Shown in pieces: positions 1-6,706 of a DNA stretch of 10,069 nucleotides. Position 1 is the first letter of the stretch. Each line of letters starts with the position of its first letter. The stretch spans positions 1-10,069 of the forward strand of contig JBAZLY010000036.1 of assembly GCA_041650035.1 (NCBI GenBank), given 5' to 3'. Source of the DNA: JAQUQI01 sp041650035 (GTDB taxonomy: Bacteria > Omnitrophota > Gorgyraeia > JABMRG01). The position numbers were made by a program, and so were the translations under genes. A model generated the notes under the pieces. The model was given only the letters and a program-made list of their open reading frames with translations, was not told the origin of the DNA and searched no databases.

Positions 1-1034
1 ACGGTATCGAAGTTACCGCTTCCTTCTATCTCTACAGTAAGCGTTATAGGGTCACCGGCATTGACCTGCTGGGAAGATACCTTGGCAGACATAGCAAATC
101 TTCCTACCGCTCCCGAGAAGCCGTCAGGCCTGCCTTCAGCGGGAAGAGGGATAACCTCAATGTCAAATCCTTCGGTCTTAAAACTTGATGGCCGCGATTC
201 ATAACCGCCGAAAAGATCCTCAAACGCATCCGTGTTAAAAATACTGCCTCCAAAAAAAGGCGCGTTTCTTCTGCCTGTCGCCTTTTTGTATACAAGATTA
301 CAGGCTATCTCGGCCGGACCGAGAGTAAACCTGCCGGGATAAAGTCCATATATATCGGTATTGAATTCAACCACATTATAATTGAGGCCATTTGCAACCC
401 TGGTATATTGGGACGGCTCGCTGAATTTACCGGATAAGAAACCTTCATGGACATACTTAGGATATTGTATATCGCGCACAGCCACATTATTTACGTATAA
501 TAATATGGATACGGGAAATTTTTCACCCGCATAAACCTGCCTCTTGCCAGGCTGAAGAATCAGGAATATCCGTTTATCAAAACCGTTTTTTTCCGATTGG
601 CCCTGATCGCCCGGGGCACAGGACTCCTGAACAGGCCCATACTGCGACACATCCATATTAATAGGCTCGGATATATAGATCTTTCCTTTGTATTCAACCT
701 CGAAACCGGGGATGGCAAACGAGCCCGCTTTTAAGGGGGTCAATATATAATTATGCGTTATAGAGCTGGAACGCGCCCCATTAATTATGGATATGCGCGT
801 TGCAGGCCCGGCATAACGCCAGTCAAAACCCTCTATGCGCTTCAAGTCCGGGACAGGTAAATCCCGCGTTCCCGAAAAGGTCAGGGAAAGGTTAAATGCC
901 GAACCGACAATCGCCTTGTTGCTGTCAACGCTTGCCCTAAGCTCAAAATCATCCGCCAGAGCACAAAGATTCGACCGCGACAACGCGAAAAAGATTAATA
1001 GTATTGCAAATTTCCGTTTATTCATCATTATCAT
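1..1034 (-). CDS. batD: BatD family protein, exported, 3' end cut by window edge
   Basis: The frame is open from an ATG cluster (1034, 1028 and 1025, all in frame) to the left edge without a stop, giving 344 visible codons from 1034; the C-terminus is missing. The third ATG (1025, MNKRKFAILL) begins a typical signal peptide: basic start, hydrophobic run IFFAL, probable cleavage after CALA before DDFEL. The rest is beta-rich, as expected for the Ig-like repeats of BatD (oxygen-tolerance family). Around visible residues 300-340 it has the family's conserved segment with FSGAVGRF, followed by VNAGDPITLTVEIEGSGNFD. BatD is normally a large exported protein held by a C-terminal membrane helix, which lies outside this window. 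Its molecular role is unknown; by context it acts with BatA, BatB and BatC. It starts 15-25 bp after the batC stop with no strong ribosome-binding site, so the exact ATG is uncertain. Family call is firm. Confidence 0.9.
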   Translation of the reverse strand, partial: MIMMNKRKFAILLIFFALSRSNLCALADDFELRASVDSNKAIVGSAFNLSLTFSGTRDLPVPDLKRIEGFDWRYAGPATRISIINGARSSSITHNYILTPLKAGSFAIPGFEVEYKGKIYISEPINMDVSQYGPVQESCAPGDQGQSEKNGFDKRIFLILQPGKRQVYAGEKFPVSILLYVNNVAVRDIQYPKYVHEGFLSGKFSEPSQYTRVANGLNYNVVEFNTDIYGLYPGRFTLGPAEIACNLVYKKATGRRNAPFFGGSIFNTDAFEDLFGGYESRPSSFKTEGFDIEVIPLPAEGRPDGFSGAVGRFAMSAKVSSQQVNAGDPITLTVEIEGSGNFDT

Positions 1035-1039
1035 AATAT

Positions 1040-1066
1040 ATTATACGCGTTACCAATCCTTATCAA
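1040..1066 (-). promoter_or_regulatory. Possible internal promoter before batD
   Basis: On the minus strand a perfect TATAAT (1040-1045) is preceded at 15 bp by TTGATA (1061-1066), five of six matches to the -35 consensus. The spacer is shorter than ideal. Initiation would fall near 1033, almost on the batD start codons, giving a leaderless or very short-leader batD transcript. The short AT-rich gap could produce the match by chance. Confidence 0.25.
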
Positions 1067-1994
1067 CAGGGGTATTTTTCTGCGTTTGTAATTTTTCCGA
1101 ATACATACCTTTTGGCTGTTCACGTCTTGAATAATTATCCAGTAAGACCTGCGCCGATACACGCGATATATCCTGCCTCCCGTCCAACGCCTGGTTATCG
1201 CGGGACAGCCCGCCTGCCGCGTCTGCTGCGCCTACCGGCACGGAGGCGGCGGTATCTTCTTGCCCGGACCGAGTTTCTTCACCCTGCCCTACCGCTTCAT
1301 CTTGGCCGAGCTCTCCGTTATGCCCTTCATCAGAACCATCGGCGCAGCCTGGCCGGCTGTCCTCTTCTTGAGCATGACATTCCGTATCTTCATTACCGGT
1401 CTTATCACCATCCCGGCCCGCGGTACCTTCCTGTTCAGCGCCTCCACCATCCGGGCATTCGGGCGTTTTACCGCCATTCCGGTCGTCCTGCCGCTGTAAC
1501 TTTTTCTTTAATTTTTCAAGTTCAGCTTTAACAAGTTCGTAATTATACCTCGCGTCCTCGTCCTTATCATCCATGACAATAGCGTGTTCATAATGCCGCG
1601 CGGCATCTTCAAGAAGACCGGCCGCTACCCGGAAATCCTTCTCTTGTTGAGACATGCCTAAACAATATTCAGCATTAGCTAAATTATAAAACGCCATTTG
1701 AGCTAAGGTATTATTCTTGCTATTAACAGCACGCTCAAAATAACCTTTGGCAGACGGGTAATCCCCAAGCTTATATGATGCTGCGCCCGCATTATAGTTT
1801 GCCGCGGATGACGCACCGTCAGATAAAAGTGCCTTTGAATACTCTTCGAGCGCCTTGCTGTAATCATGTTGAGCGTACAGGCTGTTACCCCTGTTTATCT
1901 GCTTTTTGATAGCCGCAGCAAACGCCTGACCGGGCCAGGATAAAAAGCCTGGCAACAACACGCTTATTATTAAAATACACGCCTGATTATTCAT
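1050..1994 (-). CDS. batC: BatC, exported TPR protein with acidic low-complexity linker
   Basis: This 314-residue protein has a signal peptide (residues 1-26, hydrophobic ILIISVLLPGFL, probable cleavage after AFA). About three TPR-like helix pairs follow, at roughly 34-66 (NRGNSLYAQHDYSKALEEY), 67-100 (NYNAGAASYKLGDYPSAKGY) and 102-143 (FYNLANAEYCLG). A charged helix covers 150-170. Residues about 172-275 form a linker rich in Gly, Glu, Asp and Gln with almost no hydrophobics. The C-terminus (RVSAQVLLDNYSRREQP, ending in KDW) resembles the conserved BatC tail, so the linker joins two conserved parts and the gene looks intact. TPRs suggest a scaffold, probably periplasmic, for the VWA proteins BatA and BatB; that is inference. 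The start codon overlaps the batB stop by 8 bp, which implies translational coupling. Assignment rests on TPRs plus position between batB and batD. Confidence 0.9.
   Translation of the reverse strand: MNNQACILIISVLLPGFLSWPGQAFAAAIKKQINRGNSLYAQHDYSKALEEYSKALLSDGASSAANYNAGAASYKLGDYPSAKGYFERAVNSKNNTLAQMAFYNLANAEYCLGMSQQEKDFRVAAGLLEDAARHYEHAIVMDDKDEDARYNYELVKAELEKLKKKLQRQDDRNGGKTPECPDGGGAEQEGTAGRDGDKTGNEDTECHAQEEDSRPGCADGSDEGHNGELGQDEAVGQGEETRSGQEDTAASVPVGAADAAGGLSRDNQALDGRQDISRVSAQVLLDNYSRREQPKGMYSEKLQTQKNTPVDKDW
1170..1481 (-). other. Low-complexity Gly/Glu/Asp/Gln linker of BatC
   Basis: About 104 codons inside batC encode an acidic, Gly- and Gln-rich stretch with repeating flavours such as GQDEAVGQGEE and DGSDEGHNGELG. 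The DNA here is visibly more GC-rich than its surroundings and leaves the opposite strand open for a long spurious frame. It is probably an intrinsically disordered spacer between the TPR part and the conserved C-terminal tail. Similar polar linkers of variable length occur in other BatC proteins. Confidence 0.7.
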
Positions 1995-2997
1995 CTGTCT
2001 CTATTTTATCATCAGTCAGAGCGGCCAAGACCAATAATAAAAAGGCCGCGAAAACGGTTATTTGAAACCTTTCATAAAATACCTTATCCGTGCGGGCCTG
2101 ACTGTCCGTCTTTATCATACGGGAAAGCCTCTGGTTGTAAATATATTCAAGACCAAAATCGACACCACTTGAACGGACATAGATACCGCCTGTGGTTAAT
2201 GCTATGTTTTTCAGGATATCCTCATTAAGCCTCGTCTTTACCACATTGCCCTGCCCATCCTTTAGAAATGTCCTTTTCCCGGCATGGTCTATTACAGGTA
2301 TAAGCTCTCCTTCGGTTGTCCCTATACCAATACAATATATGCTAATGCCCTTGCCCTTGGCCTGCTCTGCCAAACCCAAGGCCCCGGCATCATGGTCTTC
2401 CCCGTCAGTAATCAATATCAGCACCCTATCTTTAGCCCGCGAATCTTTATAGACATCGCAGGCCTGCCTTATAGCGCTCGATAAAGAAGTACCGCCGCGG
2501 GGTATAGTATCCACATCCAATGAATCTAAAGCGAGAATAAAACCATTGTAATCGGCCGTAAATGGACATTGAACAAAAGCCGAACCGGCAAAGGCTATAA
2601 GCCCTATCCTGTCGCCCGATAATTTCGACAAGATTAAATCTTTTATTGCTAATTTTGAACGGGTCAGCCTGTCGGGTTTTATATCAACGGCCAACATACT
2701 GTTGGAAACATCCACGGCAAACAGGATATCAATACCTCTTCTTTTTATATCCTGCCATTGGAAACCCCATTGCGGCCGCATAAGCGACACAACGCATAAT
2801 AACAAGGCCAATACGACAAATGCCTGACGCAGTCTCTGTCGTTTAAAGCTTACGCCGCGGGATAAAGACCCGATCGCTTTGTCTTGGGCAAATAATCTTA
2901 AAACATTTTTTTTCTTTTTCGCGGCCCATATGAAAAAAAATAACGCTGCCGAAACCACCCATAATCCATATATATAATATAATGATCCAAACCGCAT
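1987..2997 (-). CDS. batB: BatB, membrane-anchored VWA-domain protein
   Basis: The protein is 336 residues, a normal length for BatB. It has membrane segments near residues 8-25 and 57-73, a VWA domain from about 88 to 290, and a C-terminal helix at about 312-328. The metal-binding MIDAS site is complete: DVSNS (D96, S98, S100), T170 in RGGTSLSSA, and D198 in ILITDGED. The domain therefore should bind a divalent metal and a protein partner. BatB is part of the Bacteroides aerotolerance family and is thought to form membrane complexes with BatA; the ligand is unknown. The start follows the batA stop by a single base and has an AGGAAGG ribosome-binding site (3007-3013) nine bases upstream, inside batA. 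Its stop overlaps the start of batC. Distinguishing BatB from BatA rests on gene order and on the more diverged C-terminal region; the VWA assignment itself is certain. Confidence 0.94.
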   Translation of the reverse strand: MRFGSLYYIYGLWVVSAALFFFIWAAKKKKNVLRLFAQDKAIGSLSRGVSFKRQRLRQAFVVLALLLCVVSLMRPQWGFQWQDIKRRGIDILFAVDVSNSMLAVDIKPDRLTRSKLAIKDLILSKLSGDRIGLIAFAGSAFVQCPFTADYNGFILALDSLDVDTIPRGGTSLSSAIRQACDVYKDSRAKDRVLILITDGEDHDAGALGLAEQAKGKGISIYCIGIGTTEGELIPVIDHAGKRTFLKDGQGNVVKTRLNEDILKNIALTTGGIYVRSSGVDFGLEYIYNQRLSRMIKTDSQARTDKVFYERFQITVFAAFLLLVLAALTDDKIETDE

Positions 2998-2998
2998 A

Positions 2999-3994
2999 TT
3001 ATGGTACCTTCCTGAACACGGTATTTGAAAGCACCGCGTAAAGCAGTATCAAAACCACAGACACGATAACAAAGGGAGGAAAAAGCTCTTTATACCTGCG
3101 ATACCCCGTCTCTTCTATCTTTGTCTTCTCAAGCTCATCTATATATCCGTAAATGGCCTTCAATGATTCAGTGTCAGAAGCCATGAAATACCGGCCGTCC
3201 GTGGTTTCGGCTATTTTCCGCAGAAGGCCCTCATCAAAACCGATATCCACATTCTGATATATAATATTACCCCATACGTCCCTTGCCGGAAACGGGACAC
3301 GGCCCTTACTGCCAACCCCGATAGTATAAATCTTCACGCCAAATGCCCTTGCCGCGCCGGCGGATTGCATCGGAGAGACGTCACCGGAATTGTTCTCTCC
3401 GTCGGTTAATAATATAATGATCTTGCTTTTGGCAGAACTCTTGTTAAGCCTTTCCAGAGAAGACATTATCCCTGAACCAATCGCCGTGCCATCTTCTATA
3501 GCCCCTATGCTTACCCTGCGCAGATTGGCTATAAGCCAATCGTGATCCAGTGTCAGAGGGCATACCGTATACGCCATGCCGGCAAACGTAACCAATCCAA
3601 CGCGGTCACCCTGCCTGTTGCGTATAAAGTCCTCTACGACACGTTTGACGACAAAAAGCCTGTTCTGCCGTTTGCCGCCTATACTGAAATCCTCCGCCAG
3701 CATACTGCCCGACGAATCTATCGCAAGGGCTATATCAACACCTTCCGCGTCAATAACAGCGTCCTCTAATAATACGCGCGGCCTGGCCAGGGCGAAAACG
3801 AGACACACTAAAGCGATTATCGTCAAATACCATAGATTATCGGCTATCAAGACCCTGATACCAGGTTTTAGGCATGGCAACAATCCGGTATTTGAAAACC
3901 GTATGCTGGAATTGCCGCGCACCCTATTCCGGTATAAAACAATTGCCGCTACAACCGGTATCAGCCCAAAAAAAAGAGGATCCTTAAAACTCAT
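2999..3994 (-). CDS. batA: BatA, membrane-anchored VWA-domain protein
   Basis: A 331-residue protein with N-terminal hydrophobic segments at about residues 6-20 and 53-70, a VWA domain at about 85-285, and a C-terminal transmembrane helix at 306-323. MIDAS residues are present: DSSGS (D93, S95, S97), T170 in EDGTAIGSG, and D198 in LLTDGENNSGD. The sequence after the domain (IDELEKTKIEE, then YRRYKELFPP) is typical of BatA and precedes its last helix. It is probably an inner-membrane protein with the VWA domain displayed for partner binding, together with BatB. The ATG overlaps the upstream stop codon as ATGA, and a strong GGAGGAA ribosome-binding site (4003-4009) sits eight bases upstream, which fixes the start. 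The closest known relatives occur in Bat operons of Bacteroidetes, spirochaetes and proteobacteria, downstream of moxR and a DUF58 gene, exactly as here. Confidence 0.95.
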   Translation of the reverse strand: MSFKDPLFFGLIPVVAAIVLYRNRVRGNSSIRFSNTGLLPCLKPGIRVLIADNLWYLTIIALVCLVFALARPRVLLEDAVIDAEGVDIALAIDSSGSMLAEDFSIGGKRQNRLFVVKRVVEDFIRNRQGDRVGLVTFAGMAYTVCPLTLDHDWLIANLRRVSIGAIEDGTAIGSGIMSSLERLNKSSAKSKIIILLTDGENNSGDVSPMQSAGAARAFGVKIYTIGVGSKGRVPFPARDVWGNIIYQNVDIGFDEGLLRKIAETTDGRYFMASDTESLKAIYGYIDELEKTKIEETGYRRYKELFPPFVIVSVVLILLYAVLSNTVFRKVP

Positions 3995-4542
3995 TTCAAC
4001 TGTTCCTCCAGCTGCCGGATATCGTCAGGTCTTGTTTCATCTATGAACTGTTTTGCTGTTAAAAATATTCCTTCTATCTCGGTGCTATCCGGGTTATATC
4101 TTGCGTACTTCACCACGTCACAGCGGCTAAGAAAATCCTTCATTGTATTTTTTTGCCGGCCCGTAAGCGTACCGGTATCCCGCATGGAATACAAAAATTC
4201 CTCTGTTGTCATTTCAGGCGCTCTAAGAAGAAATCTATCCTCTATATACCTCCTGATTATACCCGAAAGCCTGAAATAATACTCTCTTACAAGGCCCAAT
4301 CGCGGAAAATCACGGGCGCGCAGTTCTTCTAACCGACGATACGCGGCTTCATGGGCCGGTATCTTTTCGTAGCATTCTTCCACCGGATTATCTTTACGCT
4401 TTTTTATAAACCTATAAATTACAAACAATAAAAAACACAGGGCCAGGGCAGAAGCCAGAACAAGAAGTAAAAAGGCGTAATGGGCCTTGATATAAACAGG
4501 CGGTTTAATATCTCTGATAACGCCCGAAAAAATATCACTCAT
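3991..4542 (-). CDS. Small membrane protein of the Bat operon, DUF4381-like
   Basis: The protein has 183 residues. One strong transmembrane helix (about 23-45, FLLLVLASALALCFLLFVIY) is followed by a KKRK stop-transfer cluster, so the rest should be cytoplasmic. That part is helical, with an EYYFRLSGIIRRYIEDRF segment (87-104), MTTEEF (111-116) and a C-terminal LSRCDVVKYARY block (138-149). These resemble the short, uncharacterised DUF4381-type proteins found between the DUF58 gene and batA in many Bat operons; no enzymatic motif is visible. A linking role between MoxR/DUF58 in the cytoplasm and BatA/BatB in the membrane is plausible but is inference. The start is one base after the DUF58 stop, and the stop shares four bases with the batA start, so translation is likely coupled on both sides. 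The DUF number is recalled from family features and should be confirmed by profile search. Confidence 0.8.
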   Translation of the reverse strand: MSDIFSGVIRDIKPPVYIKAHYAFLLLVLASALALCFLLFVIYRFIKKRKDNPVEECYEKIPAHEAAYRRLEELRARDFPRLGLVREYYFRLSGIIRRYIEDRFLLRAPEMTTEEFLYSMRDTGTLTGRQKNTMKDFLSRCDVVKYARYNPDSTEIEGIFLTAKQFIDETRPDDIRQLEEQLK

Positions 4543-4543
4543 G

Positions 4544-5422
4544 TCAAACCAGCCTTCTTTTACGGGATTTAAAAAAACCCGTCAATTCACCTGCATACGG
4601 CCTATCTGTCCGGATAAGTATACGATCAACACCCGCTGAAATAAAAAGCCTTCTGCCTTGTTCCAACCGGATCCGGCAGCTGGCCGTATAATCATCTCTG
4701 AATTTCTTGGATGACGCGTCCACGGCCAGTTCCGCGCCGGTTTCCAAATCACACAATCTTATAATGCCGACATCAGGTATTTCCATCTCACGCGGATCAA
4801 TTATATTAACGGCAATTATATCATGATGCCTGTTAGAGACCGACAGGACATTTTTAAAATCCCTGTCAAAAAAATCTGATATCACAAAAACCACCGCTTT
4901 ACGCTTAATCGTCTTATTTAAATACATCAACGCGCCATTAAGGTCGGTCCCCTTAGAAACAGGCTTATAACAAAGGGCCTCCCTCACGATCCTAAGGATG
5001 TGCTTAACGCCCTTCCGGGGAGGGATCATCTTTTCAACCTTATCCGTAAAGAGGATAAGCCCTACCCTGTCATTATTCTTGATCGCGGAAAAAGCCAAAA
5101 CGGAACTGATCTCCGCCGCTATTTGGTTTTTGAAATTGGCGCATGTCCCGAAGCGGCACGACATGGAGACATCCAGCAATATCATGGCAACAAGCTCGCG
5201 TTCTTCAACAAACTTCTTGACATACGGGTGTCCAGCGCGAGCGGTCACATTCCAGTCTATAGAGCGTATCTCATCCCCTGGCATATATTCACGAACCTCA
5301 TGAAACTCCATACCCCTGCCTTTAAAAACACTGTGATAGCGGCCGGCAAAATCCGAATCCGCCATCCGGGAAGTAGTTATCTGTATCTTTCTTATCTTTC
5401 TTATAATGTCATCGGGTATCAT
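4544..5422 (-). CDS. DUF58 protein with VWA-like domain
   Basis: From the ATG at 5422 this is a 292-residue protein with no membrane segment, presumably cytoplasmic or peripheral. The DUF58 signature is clear at residues 35-62: EFHEVREYMPGDEIRSIDW followed by TAR, then HPYVKKFVEERE. It leads into a VWA-like fold with a MIDAS-type site, DVSMS (D84, S86, S88), T159 in SKGTDLNG, and D183 in VISDFFD. DUF58 proteins are encoded next to moxR in most genomes and are thought to be partners of the MoxR ATPase; no reaction is known. A TTG four codons upstream (5434) could also start the frame, but I prefer ATG because neither site has a strong ribosome-binding sequence and MIPDDIIRKIRKI resembles family N-termini. 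The gap to moxR is 21 bp. Compared with long membrane-anchored DUF58 proteins this is the short, soluble type usual in Bat operons. Confidence 0.93.
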   Translation of the reverse strand: MIPDDIIRKIRKIQITTSRMADSDFAGRYHSVFKGRGMEFHEVREYMPGDEIRSIDWNVTARAGHPYVKKFVEERELVAMILLDVSMSCRFGTCANFKNQIAAEISSVLAFSAIKNNDRVGLILFTDKVEKMIPPRKGVKHILRIVREALCYKPVSKGTDLNGALMYLNKTIKRKAVVFVISDFFDRDFKNVLSVSNRHHDIIAVNIIDPREMEIPDVGIIRLCDLETGAELAVDASSKKFRDDYTASCRIRLEQGRRLFISAGVDRILIRTDRPYAGELTGFFKSRKRRLV

Positions 5423-5443
5423 AGCCACCGCCAAAAAACATTT

Positions 5444-6433
5444 TCACGGAACCTCTATCTCATCAAATATTTTTTTAATAATCATCTCGGGGGTTTTTCC
5501 CTCGGCCTCAGCTTCATAACTTATAATAACGCGGTGGCGAAGGATATCCATTCCTATACTTTTAATATCCTGCGGAGTAACATAACCGCGGCCGTTGATA
5601 AAGGCATGCGCCTTGGCGGCAAGATTCAGATATATAGTCGCCCTCGGCGAGGCCCCATACTGGATAAGGCCTTCAAGCTCATTAAGTTTATATTTTGCCG
5701 GTTCGCGGGTGGCAAACACTATATCAAGGATATAGTGTTCCAGCTTTTCATCAACATATATTTCATCAACTACCGCCCTGGCCCTTTTTATATCATCACA
5801 ACTTACTACAGGCTGGGCCTGCGGCAGGCGCGCGGTATAACTCATACGCTTAAGGATCTGATACTCCTGGGAGATATCAGGGTACGATATCTTAACCTTC
5901 AGCATAAAACGGTCTACCTGCGCCTCGGGTAGAGGGTATGTACCCTCTTGCTCTATGGGGTTTTGTGTTGCCATGACTAAAAACGGGTCATCCATCATAA
6001 AGGTCTGATGGCCTATAGTAACCTGCCTCTCCTGCATTGCCTCTAAAAGAGCGCTTTGCACCTTCGCGGGCGCGCGGTTGATCTCATCTGCAAGGATAAT
6101 ATTTGAAAATATCGGTCCCTTCTTGGTCGTAAAACTGCCGTCTTTCGGATTATACACAAGGGTCCCTATGAGGTCGGCGGGTAAAAGGTCAGGGGTAAAT
6201 TGTATCCTCTGAAAACTCGTATTAATAGCCTGGGATAATGTCTTAACAGACAGGGTTTTAGCCAGACCGGGAACACCCTCTACCAACACATGGCCATTGG
6301 CCAATATGCCTACAAGTAAACGATCTATTAAACCCTCCTGGCCTACAATGGTGTTGTGAATTTCCGCTTTAAGCTTATCCACAAACCGGCTCTCCTGCTT
6401 TACCTTTTCATTGATAACTGTTATACCGCTCAT
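5444..6433 (-). CDS. moxR: MoxR-family AAA+ ATPase
   Basis: A 329-residue soluble AAA+ ATPase of usual MoxR length. Motifs seen: Walker A VEGVPGLAKT (51-60), Walker B IILADEINR (112-120), sensor 1 MATQNP (154-159), the EAQVDRFMLKV arginine region (170-180) and sensor 2 GASPRA (260-265). The IEQEGTYPLPEAQ motif is also typical of MoxR. Members assemble into oligomeric rings and are believed to act as chaperones that insert cofactors or remodel VWA-containing complexes; here the natural partners are the DUF58 protein, BatA and BatB encoded downstream. The start at 6433 is well supported by AAAGGAGG six bases upstream. The frame extends a further 27 codons to a TTG at 6514, but that extension has no family resemblance and would place the ribosome-binding site inside the gene. 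It is the first gene of the operon, with a candidate promoter at 6570-6599. Confidence 0.96.
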   Translation of the reverse strand: MSGITVINEKVKQESRFVDKLKAEIHNTIVGQEGLIDRLLVGILANGHVLVEGVPGLAKTLSVKTLSQAINTSFQRIQFTPDLLPADLIGTLVYNPKDGSFTTKKGPIFSNIILADEINRAPAKVQSALLEAMQERQVTIGHQTFMMDDPFLVMATQNPIEQEGTYPLPEAQVDRFMLKVKISYPDISQEYQILKRMSYTARLPQAQPVVSCDDIKRARAVVDEIYVDEKLEHYILDIVFATREPAKYKLNELEGLIQYGASPRATIYLNLAAKAHAFINGRGYVTPQDIKSIGMDILRHRVIISYEAEAEGKTPEMIIKKIFDEIEVP

Positions 6434-6439
6434 GCAAAA

Positions 6440-6447
6440 CCTCCTTT
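6440..6447 (-). promoter_or_regulatory. Ribosome-binding site of moxR
   Basis: AAAGGAGG on the minus strand lies six bases before the ATG at 6433. It is a near-perfect match to the anti-Shine-Dalgarno sequence and decides the moxR start against the longer TTG-initiated frame from 6514. Confidence 0.9.
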
Positions 6448-6569
6448 TACGTAATGTTTGATATCCCCCGATTCGCAATCGCGTTGCAAACACCAAAAAC
6501 ATGGCCGGGGCCAAATGCCTTATCGCTTGCGCTCAATTAAGGCCTTAAGAAAATAGATAAATTTTATTA

Positions 6570-6599
6570 ATTTTAGTCCGGCTTTCGTATGCGGGTCAA
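6570..6599 (-). promoter_or_regulatory. Candidate sigma70-type promoter of the moxR-bat operon
   Basis: On the minus strand TTGACC (6594-6599, five of six to consensus) is followed after an 18-bp spacer by TAAAAT (6570-6575, five of six). The surrounding sequence on the downstream side is AT-rich. Transcription would begin near 6563, leaving an untranslated leader of about 130 nt before moxR. This would make the bat operon a transcription unit separate from clpB, although read-through from clpB is possible because no clear terminator lies between them. Confidence 0.5.
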
Positions 6600-6626
6600 T
6601 AACGAGGGAATAAACATTGTTTCCAA

Positions 6627-6659
6627 GGCAAATTTATACACGCAACTTGTGTTTATGCC
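6627..6659 (-). repeat. Imperfect inverted repeat between clpB and moxR
   Basis: GGCA (6627-6630) pairs with TGCC (6656-6659), and TATACAC (6635-6641) pairs with GTGTTTA (6649-6655) with one mismatch. AATT (6631-6634) is bulged and the loop is the seven bases GCAACTT. It lies about 50 bp beyond the clpB stop. No T-run follows on the minus strand, so it is not a normal intrinsic terminator. It could stabilise the 3' end of the clpB transcript, or be a protein-binding site upstream of the moxR promoter, or be chance. Confidence 0.3.
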
Positions 6660-6665
6660 GAATCC

Positions 6666-6686
6666 CTGACATCTGACAACCGACAA
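6666..6686. repeat. Three-copy heptamer tandem repeat
   Basis: Read on the plus strand, the units are CTGACAT, CTGACAA and CCGACAA, immediately adjacent, with a fourth partial unit (CCGCATG) less similar. The array starts about 20 bp downstream of the clpB stop. Short heptamer repeats of this kind occur in intergenic DNA; no function can be inferred from three copies. Confidence 0.5.
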
Positions 6687-6706
6687 CCGCATGCCGCGCG
6701 CGTGAT

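Noticed and set aside
1112..1531. Open plus-strand frame of 139 codons opposite batC
   Set aside because: It lies opposite the GC-rich low-complexity linker of batC, which removes stop codons on the other strand. The translation is Arg/Pro/Leu-rich and matches no family, while the minus-strand frame has signal peptide, TPRs and a BatC tail.
5000..5932. Plus-strand frame of 310 codons across the DUF58-moxR junction
   Set aside because: Long, but antisense to two genes with clear motifs in both halves; its own translation has no recognisable domain and the junction between the two real genes shows it is a shadow.
6434..6514. 27-codon N-terminal extension of MoxR from TTG 6514
   Set aside because: The AAAGGAGG ribosome-binding site at the correct spacing from ATG 6433 would lie inside this extension, and the extra residues are unlike MoxR N-termini.
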